Shown: positions 44,201 through 52,354, numbered from the stretch's first letter. The stretch: 64,000 nucleotides of DNA from CAXBNB01 sp040151475 (GCF_040151475.1 NZ_JBDKWG010000151.1:62001-126000); one strand, 5' to 3'. Program-made: numbers and translations. Notes: generated by a model from the letters alone, not told the origin.

Positions 44201-44824
44201 CATTTGTATGTCAATGACACTTCGATTTCCTACTGCAATCTCCTGAGATAAGTACCCCACAAACGAAAATACCAACACAGCATCATTGGGTACATTTACT
44301 TTAAAATTTCCATCCAGATCACTGGTAGTTCCAGTGCCAGACCCTTTGATGACAACAGAAGCGCCTGGCAATCCCTGACCATTTTCATCAGTCACCTTAC
44401 CAGAAATATCTACATCCTCAAAAACAACTTCCAGAGATTGTTGTCCAGATCTATTGAGTTTATCAACATTAATGGTCTTATTCACTTGTTTGAATTTCAG
44501 CCCAGCACTTTCAGATATCTTTAATAAAACTTCTGCTACTGAAACGTTTTTCTTATGAAAATTCATTTTCGTTTCGTTGCTCAATTCGAACTTGTCATAA
44601 TTGAAATTATATTCAGTCTGGCTTTCAATTGCCCTGAATATCTTTTCAAGTGAGGCTTCTTTCAGTTGTATGTCAATAAAAACATCTTTCACACTCAAGC
44701 TGCTTCCTTTTTGGCCGCTTGAATCATTTGCTAAAATTAAATTCAACAAAATGATTTGTAGAAAAACACCATATATTGACAATTTCATAATCTTAATTAG
44801 TAGAGGTAATGGTCTAATTTTCAT
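41276..44824 (-). CDS. SusC/RagA-family TonB-dependent receptor with STN domain
   Basis: A 1182-residue protein. Signal peptide (core GVFLQIILLNLILA); STN domain at about 45-115 (VFIDIQLKEASLEKIFRAIE, FNYDKFELSNE); carboxypeptidase-like domain at about 138-215 (ISGKVTDENGQGLPGASVVI); TonB-box region DEIVVTAFG; plug (ANGVVLITTKSGKGKKG); then a 22-strand barrel ending TYGFNVKLTF. The STN domain and the upstream ECF sigma and FecR genes mark it as a transducer: substrate binding should signal through FecR to release the sigma factor and raise expression of the locus. It probably imports oligosaccharide with the SusD encoded directly after it. Confidence 0.94.
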   Translation of the reverse strand: MKIRPLPLLIKIMKLSIYGVFLQIILLNLILANDSSGQKGSSLSVKDVFIDIQLKEASLEKIFRAIESQTEYNFNYDKFELSNETKMNFHKKNVSVAEVLLKISESAGLKFKQVNKTINVDKLNRSGQQSLEVVFEDVDISGKVTDENGQGLPGASVVIKGSGTGTTSDLDGNFKVNVPNDAVLVFSFVGYLSQEIAVGNRSVIDIQMVLDATQLDEIVVTAFGIEREKKALGYSAQELGSKDLSGARDINVTSYLTAKVAGVQVSKSASGTGGSTNVVIRGNSSISGSNQPLYVVDGVPIINFSNSGSGSGLSGSGEHDYGDGIGDINPLDVQSMNVLKGPAATALYGSRGANGVVLITTKSGKGKKGIGVEINSNVTFEKLNLFPNYQNQFGSGYDDNGVASFWNEEVDGVQYPFPDNGNLDNWGGPLDGSIKIIDRFLMPDEEGLPLRTMDYVAQPKDNVRDFFQTGVTISNTIAITGANDNSSMRLSVGNSSTSGITPNHEIKKKSVSFRGSTKVNKMLSFEGKVNYLRTEGDQRPANGYSQYNPMWNFAIMSRFTPLDYVKEYYEETKSYNRPPGMNYSPWYIVNEIKNNDVRDRFIGYSSANLKFNDWLSLTGRVGLDFYAESHFQSWRRGARGNDQSKGRMIESNRTRRELNADLMLTANKELSEDFNLVVVLGANTWTSFSNNMQWDARDSKVDDVYQISNFLDVRPSSGLAQNEMQSVFMTGQLAYKNYLFLDVTGRNDWSSTLGVNNNSFFYPSVSTSFVFTEALDLDQRILSLGKIRVSLAQVGASADPYLTTSGYSFSQESYNGKPYASKSGQIPLFDLKNELTTSWEVGTDLRFFQNRISLDMTYYNAKTSNQILALPISNASGYSSEVINAGEIQNKGIEITLGATPFKTEAFRWDVNANFSANRSKVVELDGTVQTYKILNTNDDSWSNDVHAEVGAPYGNIIGFKYLRNEEGRKIVSAGGEYQRESEVSVLGNINPDWIGGLNNTFSYKGFSMNILLDFVQGGDFTSHTKRWMTQKGTGEWTVEGRRPVATDSDGNQLPYTGVLDGVVLNPDGTYSENTQAVPGQKYWASRAWNGIGEEFVIDGSYISLREVILGYTFQPAMLKKTPFTSLNLSVIGRNLMYLHEHTTDFGIAPESAPNTSGGASGVEALAVPSTRTYGFNVKLTF

Positions 44825-44921
44825 ATCTTTGTATGGTTTTAATTAGTTAATACTTATTTAAAACTGAACTAGAGTAAACCAATGCTTGGGGAAGTATGGG
44901 GTTTACTATAGTAAAATCCAG

Positions 44922-44946
44922 AACGGTGCTGCCTTGCGGTACCGTT
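44922..44946. other. 10-bp imperfect hairpin between FecR and SusC
   Basis: AACGGTGCTG pairs with CGGTACCGTT-side bases (two wobble pairs) around a 5-base loop. It is followed by TTTTTTT on the plus strand only. Both neighbouring genes run on the minus strand, where it is preceded by A-rich sequence and followed by CTGGATTTTAC, so it is a poor minus-strand terminator. It may reduce read-through or stabilise the susC message. Confidence 0.4.
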
Positions 44947-44986
44947 TTTTTATTTGTCTTTATTTTTTCAAATCATACTATACATT

Positions 44987-46078
44987 TTAATTGAACATGA
45001 TTTTTACTTTTTTTCCATCTATACTATAGTCGAAATTGAGGGTAAATCCCACAGCTTCTAATACCTGCTTTAAGTTTTGATCTTTGAATACACCTCCATA
45101 GCTGACCTTTTTATTGCCTGGTACTACAATTTCTATCTCTACTCCATACCATCTTTCCAGATTGGCAACCACGTCAGATACTGATGCTTTTTTAAAAGAA
45201 AGAATACCATCTTTCCAGAGCAAATCTCCATAATCATTGTATTTCTGCTTTTCAAACTCTTCAGTTTCTCGTATATATGTCAATTTTTCACCAGGCATAA
45301 GGATATTTTCTATCCCCTGGTTTCCTTTTTTATCAATTCTTACTTTGCCTGTAACAAGCGACACAGTTATGTTTTCTTCTCCATAATTACGTACATTGAA
45401 GGATGTCCCCAAAGCTACTGTGGAGATTCCTCCACTCCTGACTACAAATGGCTGTTCCGGATTTTTGACTACTTCAAAAAACGCCTCACCTTTCAGCTCT
45501 ATCTCTCTAATGCCAGAAGAAAAATTTTCATCATAAGAAATCGAGCTTTCTGAATTCAGGATAACCTTAGAACCATCTTTGAGAAAGATAGTAGATTTCC
45601 TTCCTTTTGGGTTTTCTTTAGTTTGATAACTAAACTGGCCAGAAGCTTTATCCAAATTATATTCGCTTACTTTGATATAAATAAAGATAGTGCTTATAAT
45701 CAATGCCAATGAAGCTGCTACTTTCAGAGCAGGTTTCAGCCAGATTTTTTTTCTGTTACCCTGATTTGCATTTCTCAACCCATTTTCATCGGGTATGATT
45801 TGATTTGAGGAATCATTTAACTTCAATCCCTCCTCCTGCAATTTTACAATGGACAGTATTTCGTCAACGATATGATCAAGATTAACGGATTTATTTGGGT
45901 TACCCTTTTCTATTTGATCAAATAAATCCTGTTCTATGTATAAACTTAGATCCTTCTCAAAATTTGCCGAATTGATCCATTGAATTAATAACTCAGGATA
46001 ATTTCCAGAGTAATTATTTTTAATGAATTGTTTTAGTTGTTCTTTGTTCACTTTTATAGTCGTTTGCATATAGTACAC
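44987..46078 (-). CDS. FecR-family anti-sigma factor
   Basis: A 363-residue protein; a second ATG three codons in (46069) is also possible. The N-terminal cytosolic part is about 110 residues, followed by a membrane segment (VAASLALIISTIFIYIKV). The periplasmic FecR domain shows STIFLKDGSKVILNSESSIS, IELKGEAFFEVVKNPEQPF and VALGTSFNVRNY. The C-terminal DUF4974/STN-interacting domain shows LSFKKASVSDVVANLERWYG. It should hold the ECF sigma factor inactive until the SusC receptor signals through its STN domain. It starts 46 bases after the sigma gene. Confidence 0.92.
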   Translation of the reverse strand: MYYMQTTIKVNKEQLKQFIKNNYSGNYPELLIQWINSANFEKDLSLYIEQDLFDQIEKGNPNKSVNLDHIVDEILSIVKLQEEGLKLNDSSNQIIPDENGLRNANQGNRKKIWLKPALKVAASLALIISTIFIYIKVSEYNLDKASGQFSYQTKENPKGRKSTIFLKDGSKVILNSESSISYDENFSSGIREIELKGEAFFEVVKNPEQPFVVRSGGISTVALGTSFNVRNYGEENITVSLVTGKVRIDKKGNQGIENILMPGEKLTYIRETEEFEKQKYNDYGDLLWKDGILSFKKASVSDVVANLERWYGVEIEIVVPGNKKVSYGGVFKDQNLKQVLEAVGFTLNFDYSIDGKKVKIMFN

Positions 46079-46124
46079 TGTACTACGCCCGACTACTCAC
46101 TCAACATCACAAAAAAATAACAAT

Positions 46125-46715
46125 TTATTGAAGAAAAGTTAATAACAGGCTTAATTCCAGATAGCCACGGCTTTTTAAATACAACTTAAGAGACTTCAGT
46201 GCTCTGTAAATATGATTTTCAACCGTTCTTTCGGCAATATTGAGCTGATGGGCTATTTCTTTATTGCTCAAATTTTCATTTCTACTCAGCTTAAACACTT
46301 CTTTTCTTACCAATGGAAGGTTTTCAATATAGTGTTCCGTAATTTTTTTTATTTCTTTGAAATGTACATTATTTTCTGTGAAACTGCCGGCAATATTTGG
46401 TGAATGGGAAAGGTGCTGCAAATAGGCCTGCTCGACCAGTTGATGTTTTGATTTATTGAAAATAAGATTCTTTGCTATACTTACCACATAAGGGGCAAAG
46501 GGCAAATCCTCTTTAATTTTTGATCTATGTAGCCAAACCTTGAAGAAAACCTCCTGAACTATCTCTTCACTTTCCGATTTTGAGTTTAAGTACTGCAATG
46601 ACACATTGTAAACATAAGGACTATACTTACTAAATATCTGACGAAAAGCATTTTGCTCTCCGTTTTTTAATTTTAGAAGTATTTCGCTTTCGTCCAACAT
46701 ATTTTGGTCTTTCAT
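46125..46715 (-). CDS. ECF-subfamily RNA polymerase sigma factor
   Basis: About 196 residues from ATG 46715 (MKDQNMLDES); an in-frame ATG at 46769 would add a non-typical stretch. Region 2 is LKLKNGEQNAFRQIFSKYSP, with SEEIVQEVFFKVWLHR; region 4 is RKEVFKLSRNENLSNKEIAH and QLNIAERTVENHIYRALKSL, the helix-turn-helix for -35 recognition. It is the type found with FecR and SusC in Bacteroidota. It should switch on the SusC-SusD transcript and perhaps the downstream degradative genes. Confidence 0.93.
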   Translation of the reverse strand: MKDQNMLDESEILLKLKNGEQNAFRQIFSKYSPYVYNVSLQYLNSKSESEEIVQEVFFKVWLHRSKIKEDLPFAPYVVSIAKNLIFNKSKHQLVEQAYLQHLSHSPNIAGSFTENNVHFKEIKKITEHYIENLPLVRKEVFKLSRNENLSNKEIAHQLNIAERTVENHIYRALKSLKLYLKSRGYLELSLLLTFLQ

Positions 46716-46866
46716 GGCAGGATTACATCCAAAAGAAACGTTTTGGAATAAGATGTGCACTGTGCACAAGCACTTTCACTTCCGAAACCTTTTCACATTT
46801 CTAGTCAATCATCTGACAATTTTAATCCTAATGTCAGTAAGCAAAAAAATAAAATGATGATTATTT

Positions 46867-46906
46867 TAAAAAAGCAGTATTGCTGTTGATCATTATTCAT
46901 CAACAA
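46867..46906 (-). terminator. Rho-independent terminator after lutC
   Basis: On the minus strand TGTTGAT...ATCAACA (7-bp stem, 8-base loop) is followed by AGCA-ATAC-TGCT and TTTTTT. It lies about 30 bases beyond the lutC stop and separates the lut operon from the sigma factor gene. Confidence 0.55.
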
Positions 46907-46933
46907 TAGAAAGGTTCTTAAGGCTTGGGCTGT

Positions 46934-47521
46934 TTACACCAACACTACCAAATGAGACTTGGTGCCATGTGCTCCTATTACGAGGTTTTGTTCTATATCG
47001 GCTGTTTTGGAGGGGCCTGCGATGAATGTTCCAAAACCAGATTTCATTCCACCTAAAGTTTGATAGGCGTGGTGCATGGTCGGTACAAGGTTGTTTTTAT
47101 CCAGGATAAAAATAGTTCGTTCCACGATAAAAGGAAGCGCACGAACCTCGTGTAAAATATCATCATCCAGCCAAATAGCTGCATTTTCGGCTACACCTAA
47201 TTTTCCTGCAACAATTAAAATTTTAACTTCAGACAGCTCTTTAGGTTGATCAATACCTTCATAGTTAAAACTCGTTTTTGATTTGATTATCCCTGTCAAA
47301 TCAACAAAGGATTTATCCCCTACTTCTTCCAAAAGAATGCCTTCCAGCTTTCCCTTATCAGGTAAATCAAGACTGTTACCACCATTGGCTGCCAAACTGG
47401 CCTGATAGCTTTCAACCAAATCGTCAAATGGCACATCCAAGAATTGATTCAAATCAAAACTGGAATCAACCTCCGGCTTATTTTGTCTTATTCTATCCAA
47501 TATTTTAGCCCTGCTATCCAT
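46934..47521 (-). CDS. lutC: LUD-domain protein LutC (lactate utilisation)
   Basis: About 195 residues from ATG 47521 (MDSRAKILDRIRQNKPE), overlapping the lutB end by 8 bases; an upstream in-frame ATG lies deep inside lutB and is rejected. The LUD domain shows VKILIVAGKLGVAENAAIWL, HEVRALPFIVERTIFIL and a C-terminal FIAGPSKTADIEQNLVIGAH, the usual LutC ending. It is part of the LutABC complex, which oxidises L-lactate to pyruvate. It is the last gene of the operon that starts at the SDR or FAH gene. Confidence 0.9.
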   Translation of the reverse strand: MDSRAKILDRIRQNKPEVDSSFDLNQFLDVPFDDLVESYQASLAANGGNSLDLPDKGKLEGILLEEVGDKSFVDLTGIIKSKTSFNYEGIDQPKELSEVKILIVAGKLGVAENAAIWLDDDILHEVRALPFIVERTIFILDKNNLVPTMHHAYQTLGGMKSGFGTFIAGPSKTADIEQNLVIGAHGTKSHLVVLV

Positions 47522-48884
47522 TTTTCTTTCTATTCTGCTTATACCATGCTTTAAAACTGGATTCTGGAACGTCAGGTAAGTCTCTTTGCTTGCCCCAGAC
47601 ATTCAATTTACTATAAATTATCCCTCGTGGTATTATTTTGAGCATTGTCCGGGCAAATCCTCCAAGTATATCATAGAGCCAAGGGTATTTAAACACCTTT
47701 CCATTCACCTTCATGGCTACTTGTTTTACTTTATCAGGGTGTTCTTTCATGATCACCTGACGCCATTTGTACAACTGACTATGGATGTCAATTTTCACCG
47801 GACACACATCCGAGCAAGAACCACAAAGAGTAGAAGCAAAAGGTAAAGTCGAGTATTTTTTTAAATCAATATTTGGAGACAAAATAGAACCAATAGGCCC
47901 TGGAACGACACTGCCATAACTGTGTCCACCACTCCTGCGGTAAATCGGGCAGGTATTCATACAAGCCCCACATCGGATGCATTTCAGCGAGTTTCTAAAA
48001 TCTTCTCGTCCAAGTTGTTCTGTACGCCCATTGTCAACAATTACCAAATGCATCTCCTGCCCTTTTCTTGGTTTTAGAAAATGAGAAGAATAAGTAGTAA
48101 TCGATTGTCCGGTAGCACTTCTTGCCAACAAGCGCAGAAATACTCCTAAGTGCTCCATAGTAGGAATAAGCTTTTCCATGCCCATACAAGCAATATGCAC
48201 AGGGGCTAAGTGTACACCCATATCGGCATTTCCTTCATTAGTGCATACTACAAATCCACCAGTATCTGCTATTGCAAAATTTACTCCTGTCAATGCAGCA
48301 TCTGCATTCAGGAATTTTTCTCTTAAATCAACTCTGGCAGCATTGGTGAGAAACTGAGGATCTCCATTGCCGGGTTCTGTGCCCATAGTACGTTGAAAAA
48401 GCTCGTCAATTTCCTCCTTTTTCTTGTGAATGGCGGGCATCACTATATGACTCGGCGGCTCTTTCGCCAATTGAACTATCCGCTCACCAAGGTCTGTATC
48501 AACGACCTCTATTCCATGTTTTTCAAGAAATGGATTGAGGTGACATTCTTCAGTCAACATTGACTTACTTTTGACCAACTTCTTGACGTTATGCTTGTCC
48601 AGAATGCCCTTTACAATTTTATTGTGTTCGTCACCATCTATCGCCCAATGTACTTGAATACCATTGGCTTTAGCATTCTTTTCAAACTCTTCGAGGTAGG
48701 TGTCTAAGTTTGACAGCACCTTCATTTTAATCTGAGATGCCGTTTCCCTTAGTTCTTCCCATTGAGGAATTTTATTTACTGCCAAGTCACGTTTGTTCCT
48801 GACAAACCAAAGAGATTTGTCGTGCCAGTTTACCCGATCCTCATCTTTATTAAATTCCGCTGCAGCTTTTGGATGTGTTAACAT
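47514..48884 (-). CDS. lutB: Iron-sulfur LUD protein LutB
   Basis: A 456-residue protein. The N-terminal LUD domain (about 60-280) includes HWAIDGDEHNKIVKGIL, KSMLTEECHLNPFLEKHGIE and VNFAIADTGGFVVCTNEGNA. It is followed by two ferredoxin-type clusters, CIRCGACMNTCPIYRRSGGH and LCGSCSDVCPVKIDIHSQLY, and a C-terminal helical tail. It is the standard LutB architecture and length. It overlaps lutA by 7 bases and lutC by 8, so the three are translationally linked. It carries electrons in the lactate-oxidising complex. Confidence 0.95.
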   Translation of the reverse strand: MLTHPKAAAEFNKDEDRVNWHDKSLWFVRNKRDLAVNKIPQWEELRETASQIKMKVLSNLDTYLEEFEKNAKANGIQVHWAIDGDEHNKIVKGILDKHNVKKLVKSKSMLTEECHLNPFLEKHGIEVVDTDLGERIVQLAKEPPSHIVMPAIHKKKEEIDELFQRTMGTEPGNGDPQFLTNAARVDLREKFLNADAALTGVNFAIADTGGFVVCTNEGNADMGVHLAPVHIACMGMEKLIPTMEHLGVFLRLLARSATGQSITTYSSHFLKPRKGQEMHLVIVDNGRTEQLGREDFRNSLKCIRCGACMNTCPIYRRSGGHSYGSVVPGPIGSILSPNIDLKKYSTLPFASTLCGSCSDVCPVKIDIHSQLYKWRQVIMKEHPDKVKQVAMKVNGKVFKYPWLYDILGGFARTMLKIIPRGIIYSKLNVWGKQRDLPDVPESSFKAWYKQNRKKNG

Positions 48885-49615
48885 TGGCTATTGAGTATTT
48901 CTGCTATATGTTTCACTTCAACGGGTTGACCATTTCTTTTCAAAAGTCCTTCCAGGTGCATCAGGCAAGACATATCACCCCCCGTCAATACTTCTACGCC
49001 GTGATCAATGTGATCCTGCAACCTGTCCTTTCCCATTTTAACCGAAATTGCTTCCTCAGCTACAGCGAATGTCCCACCAAATCCGCAACATTCATCTTTT
49101 CTGGTCAGTGATATCAACTCAATGCCTTTTACTTTCTTCAGTTGAGATTCTGCAAAAGAAAAAGGCACTCCTACCCTTTCACTACATTCGCCAAGTCTCA
49201 ATCCTCTTAAGCCATGACAACTCTGGTGCAACCCCACTTTTTTAGGGAATGATGCTTCAAAACCCGGATCGCCCAAAACATTTGTAATAAAATCACAAAG
49301 CTCATAAGTCTTATTTCTAATGTGTTCGACCTCTTTGCTTTGATCTATAATGTTGAAATGATGCTTAACATGATAAACGCAACTACCTGAAGGAGAAACT
49401 ATGTAATCGTATTGCTGAAAGTTTTTAACAAAAAGTTCGTAAGAGTCTTTTGAATAACACTCAAAACCGGAATTGGCCATAGGCTGTCCACAACATGTCT
49501 GATTTTCGGGGTAACTGACATCTACTCCCAATTTTTCCAGTAATTCCAAAGTAGCAATACCTACTTTTGGATAAAACTGATCTATGTAACACGGTATGAA
49601 CAAACCTACTTTCAT
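48878..49615 (-). CDS. lutA: (Fe-S) oxidoreductase LutA
   Basis: A 245-residue protein with two CCG domains: NQTCCGQPMANSGFE and, near the C-terminus, DECCGFGGTFAV, each giving ligands for an unusual iron-sulfur site. Other LutA marks are MKVGLFIPCYIDQFYPKVG at the start, SPSGSCVYHVKHH, and HQSCHGLRGLRLG. Its start lies 28 bases after the FAH gene. With LutB and LutC it oxidises L-lactate; the neighbouring FAH and SDR genes suggest that this lactate comes from deoxysugar breakdown. Confidence 0.94.
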   Translation of the reverse strand: MKVGLFIPCYIDQFYPKVGIATLELLEKLGVDVSYPENQTCCGQPMANSGFECYSKDSYELFVKNFQQYDYIVSPSGSCVYHVKHHFNIIDQSKEVEHIRNKTYELCDFITNVLGDPGFEASFPKKVGLHQSCHGLRGLRLGECSERVGVPFSFAESQLKKVKGIELISLTRKDECCGFGGTFAVAEEAISVKMGKDRLQDHIDHGVEVLTGGDMSCLMHLEGLLKRNGQPVEVKHIAEILNSQC

Positions 49616-49642
49616 AAATAATTTTTCAGTTTCGGTGAAATA

Positions 49643-50497
49643 TCAACCTTTGTATGCTTTCAAGTTTTGCTTAGAAGTACCCAATCCATCGATACCCAAT
49701 TCTACCACATCTCCATCTTTAAGATACACTGGTGGATTTAGCCCAAGACCTACTCCGAAAGGTGTTCCGGTAGAAATTATATCACCAGGGAGCAATGTCA
49801 TAAATTGACTCAAGTAACTGATAAGTGTTGGAATACCGAATACCAAATCGTCAGTATTGCTATTTTGCATCATCTTTCCGTTCACTTTCAACCATAGGTT
49901 CAAGTTATGTGGATCTTTGATTTCATCTTTAGTAGCCAACCATGGCCCTACCGGAGCGAAAGTATCACAACTTTTACCCTTCACCCATTGTCCTGAACGT
50001 TCGAGTTGAAATGCCCTTTCACTGTAATCATTGTGTAGCACATAACCAGCTACATGGTTCATTGCATCTTCTTCACTTACGTAAGAGGCTTTTGCTCCAA
50101 TTACCACTGCCAATTCTACTTCCCAATCTGTTTTTTCACTTCCTTTAGGAATGATTACATCGTCGTTAGGCCCTACAATTGCACTGGTTGCCTTGAAGAA
50201 AATAACAGGCTCAGCAGGTACATCCATACCACTCTCTGCTGCATGTTTGGCATAGTTCAACCCAATACAAACAATTTTCGACGGCCTGCAAATAGATGCT
50301 GCCAATCTTTCATCATCAGAAACTTCCGGTAGATTGTCCTGACCTTTAAGCCATTCGGCCAATCTTTCTATTCCATTAGTTCCGAAGAAATTTTCATCAT
50401 AATCCTCTCCAAAAGCAGATACATCCACTTTCTTTCCACTTTCCAATATCAAACCGGGCTTTTCATTGCCCTCTTGTCCAAATCTTATTAGTTTCAT
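49643..50497 (-). CDS. Fumarylacetoacetate-hydrolase-family enzyme (probable diketo-deoxysugar-acid hydrolase)
   Basis: A 284-residue protein with the FAH fold. The N-terminal extension (MKLIRFGQEGNEKPGLILES) is followed by VCIGLNYAKHAAESG, the metal-ligand segment TDWEVELAVVIG, a substrate region NDYSERAFQLERSGQWVKGK, and the C-terminal LLPGDIISTGTPFGVGLG. The closest functional type I recall from such a context is 2,4-diketo-3-deoxy-L-fuconate or -rhamnonate hydrolase, which yields pyruvate and L-lactate. Ureidoglycolate lyase-like or other acylpyruvase activity is possible. The lutA gene follows at 28 bases and the SDR gene precedes it, which supports the deoxysugar reading. Confidence 0.75.
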   Translation of the reverse strand: MKLIRFGQEGNEKPGLILESGKKVDVSAFGEDYDENFFGTNGIERLAEWLKGQDNLPEVSDDERLAASICRPSKIVCIGLNYAKHAAESGMDVPAEPVIFFKATSAIVGPNDDVIIPKGSEKTDWEVELAVVIGAKASYVSEEDAMNHVAGYVLHNDYSERAFQLERSGQWVKGKSCDTFAPVGPWLATKDEIKDPHNLNLWLKVNGKMMQNSNTDDLVFGIPTLISYLSQFMTLLPGDIISTGTPFGVGLGLNPPVYLKDGDVVELGIDGLGTSKQNLKAYKG

Positions 50498-50580
50498 AAG
50501 TATAAATTTATATTATAGTTGTCTTTACAGTATCAATCACATTATTGCTCTGAATCAAAAACAGGTAAATGATACCTTTG

Positions 50581-51327
50581 TTAATTGCTTAGTTTTATAA
50601 ATCCCCCGTCGATAGGGTAATCGGTACCGGTAATAAATCCTGCCTTATCAGAACAAAGAAATAAAGCCAATTCAGCTATTTCAGATGGCTTGCCCATTCT
50701 CCCGATAGGTTGAGATTTTGATAGTTTCTCAAACATCTCCTTTTCTTGTCCGGGATAATTTTTAGCAATAAATCCATCTACAAAGGGTGTATGTACCCTG
50801 GCAGGAGAAATGCAATTGCACCGAATACCGTCAGCCAGATAATCCTTAGCAACAGAATAGGTCATGGTCAATACTGCACCTTTGGTCATGGAATAGGCAA
50901 AGCGATCAGGAATACCGATTGACGAGGCTATAGAAGCCATATTCAAAATAACTCCTTTCGTTTTTTTTAAAGAATCTAAGCTTCCTTTGATACAATTAAA
51001 TACCCCTTTGATATTTACATTATACAGGCGATCCATGTCTTCTTCGTTGGTGTTTTCTATTTTGCCAACATGGGCAATACCAGCATTGTTAACTAAAATA
51101 TCAATATCATGTTCTTTGACAATAGATTCTAAAACCTGATTGACCTGTGACTGATTTGCCACATTGCATTGATGAATTTTAACATCACCTTCAGCATCTA
51201 TAGTGACATTTTCATTCAATTCCAAAACATGAACGTGAGCTCCATTAGAAGCAAAAAGTTGTGTAATTGCAAGTCCTATACCACTGGCTCCTCCAGTGAT
51301 CACTGCTACTTTATTGGCTAGTTGCAT
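50581..51327 (-). CDS. SDR dehydrogenase (probable 2-keto-3-deoxy-L-fuconate/rhamnonate dehydrogenase)
   Basis: A 248-residue enzyme from ATG 51327 (MQLANKVAVITGGASGIG); a longer frame to 51369 adds an atypical leader. Motifs: TGGASGIG for NAD binding, DILVNNAGIAHVG, LNMASIASSIG with the catalytic Ser, YSMTKGAVLTMTYSVAKDY with Tyr and Lys, and the C-terminal FITGTDYPIDGGFIKL. It would oxidise the C4 hydroxyl of a 2-keto-3-deoxy sugar acid before the FAH enzyme cleaves it. This assignment rests on the FAH and LutABC neighbours, not on a residue specific to the substrate. It is probably the first gene of the operon. Confidence 0.75.
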   Translation of the reverse strand: MQLANKVAVITGGASGIGLAITQLFASNGAHVHVLELNENVTIDAEGDVKIHQCNVANQSQVNQVLESIVKEHDIDILVNNAGIAHVGKIENTNEEDMDRLYNVNIKGVFNCIKGSLDSLKKTKGVILNMASIASSIGIPDRFAYSMTKGAVLTMTYSVAKDYLADGIRCNCISPARVHTPFVDGFIAKNYPGQEKEMFEKLSKSQPIGRMGKPSEIAELALFLCSDKAGFITGTDYPIDGGFIKLSN

Positions 51328-51440
51328 AAGTTGATAGTGTTTTAAAAAAACTGACCTCATTTCAGTCAAGAATACTACTGCAATATTGATTCATTTTAGA
51401 ACTTCCTCCCTCATTTTTTTTGACTTTTTGCGATTCTTTT

Positions 51441-51477
51441 TTTGCATTAATGACAATAACACACATATTTATGCAAA
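51441..51477. promoter_or_regulatory. Inverted repeat in the SDR/AraC divergent gap
   Basis: TTTGCAT (51441-51447) and ATGCAAA (51471-51477) are perfect 7-bp arms 23 bases apart, with partial symmetry extending inward. They lie in the 165-base gap between the divergent SDR operon and the AraC-family gene, 16 bases before the latter. It is a candidate site for that regulator. Confidence 0.35.
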
Positions 51478-51492
51478 TAATTTATATAAAAT

Positions 51493-52347
51493 ATGCATCC
51501 TGAATTTTTGGACAGAAGTGTTGACCACAACAGATCTGTATCTGTTACCAGGTATTTCAACAAGGAACTGATAAAAATATGGCATTATCATGAACAAGTA
51601 GAAATTGTAGGAATTATCAGCAATTCGGGAACAAGGTTTGTCGGAGACAATATTGAAAAATATGAGTCCGGTGATATTGTCATCATTGGCGAAAACCTGC
51701 CTCACATGTGGCAAAATGACTCAGAAAACTCTAAATCCGGCATAAGTTCTGAAGTAATAGCTATCCATCTGGGGAATGTTTTCACTCATACCAATTTGTT
51801 AGAACTACCAGAATACAAAAATGCAAAAAAACTGATCAAACTCTCGAAGCAAGGCATAGTTTTTCACAATGCAAAAGAGACACTTACGAAAATCAGTAAA
51901 CTTCACACTATGGATTCCTTCAATCAATTTATGGCCGTAATGGACATCATGCATGATTTGGGAAATAACCCTGATTATGAGTTATTGACCAGTAAGGGGT
52001 TTGTTGAAAAGATAAACGATCAAAATGAAGGACGGCTGCAACATGTTCATGATTATGTGATGAACAATTTTAAATACCAAATAAGTCTTGTACAAGCTGC
52101 TGATGTTGCCAATATGAACTCATCTTCATTTAGCAGGTATTTCAAACAAAAATACGGGAAAAATTTTTCTCAATATGTAAATGAAATTCGCATAGGTTAC
52201 GCCTGTAAATTACTACTCAAAGATCAATATTCGGTAACCGAAGTGTGTTTTGAATCAGGGTTCAACAACATCTCAAACTTCAACAAACAGTTTAAAACCA
52301 TTCATTCCATTTCACCAAAAGAATACAAAAAAAAGTTCAAGTCATAA
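51493..52347 (+). CDS. AraC-family transcriptional regulator with cupin sensor
   Basis: A 284-residue protein. The N-terminal cupin-like domain (about 15-110; IWHYHEQVEIVGIIS, ESGDIVIIGENLPHMWQND) would bind a small sugar or sugar acid. The C-terminal domain (about 180-284) has the two AraC helix-turn-helices: LVQAADVANMNSSSFSRYFK and YSVTEVCFESGFNNISNFNK, then the FKTIHSISPKEYKKKF ending. It is divergent from the SDR-FAH-lutABC operon, so it probably activates that operon in response to a pathway compound. It is convergent with the Gfo/Idh gene, 7 bases apart. Confidence 0.88.
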   Translation: MHPEFLDRSVDHNRSVSVTRYFNKELIKIWHYHEQVEIVGIISNSGTRFVGDNIEKYESGDIVIIGENLPHMWQNDSENSKSGISSEVIAIHLGNVFTHTNLLELPEYKNAKKLIKLSKQGIVFHNAKETLTKISKLHTMDSFNQFMAVMDIMHDLGNNPDYELLTSKGFVEKINDQNEGRLQHVHDYVMNNFKYQISLVQAADVANMNSSSFSRYFKQKYGKNFSQYVNEIRIGYACKLLLKDQYSVTEVCFESGFNNISNFNKQFKTIHSISPKEYKKKFKS

Positions 52348-52354
52348 ACTAATC

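Noticed and set aside
44922..44946. Rho-independent terminator between FecR and SusC
   Set aside because: The T-run follows the stem only on the plus strand, where no gene reads into it; kept as a hairpin of unknown role.
46716..46769. Longer N-terminus for the ECF sigma factor
   Set aside because: The extra 18 residues do not resemble sigma region 1 or 2, and ATG 46715 gives the normal length.
47522..47602. Longer N-terminus for lutC
   Set aside because: It would extend deep into lutB in another frame; the ATG at 47521 gives the usual short coupled overlap.
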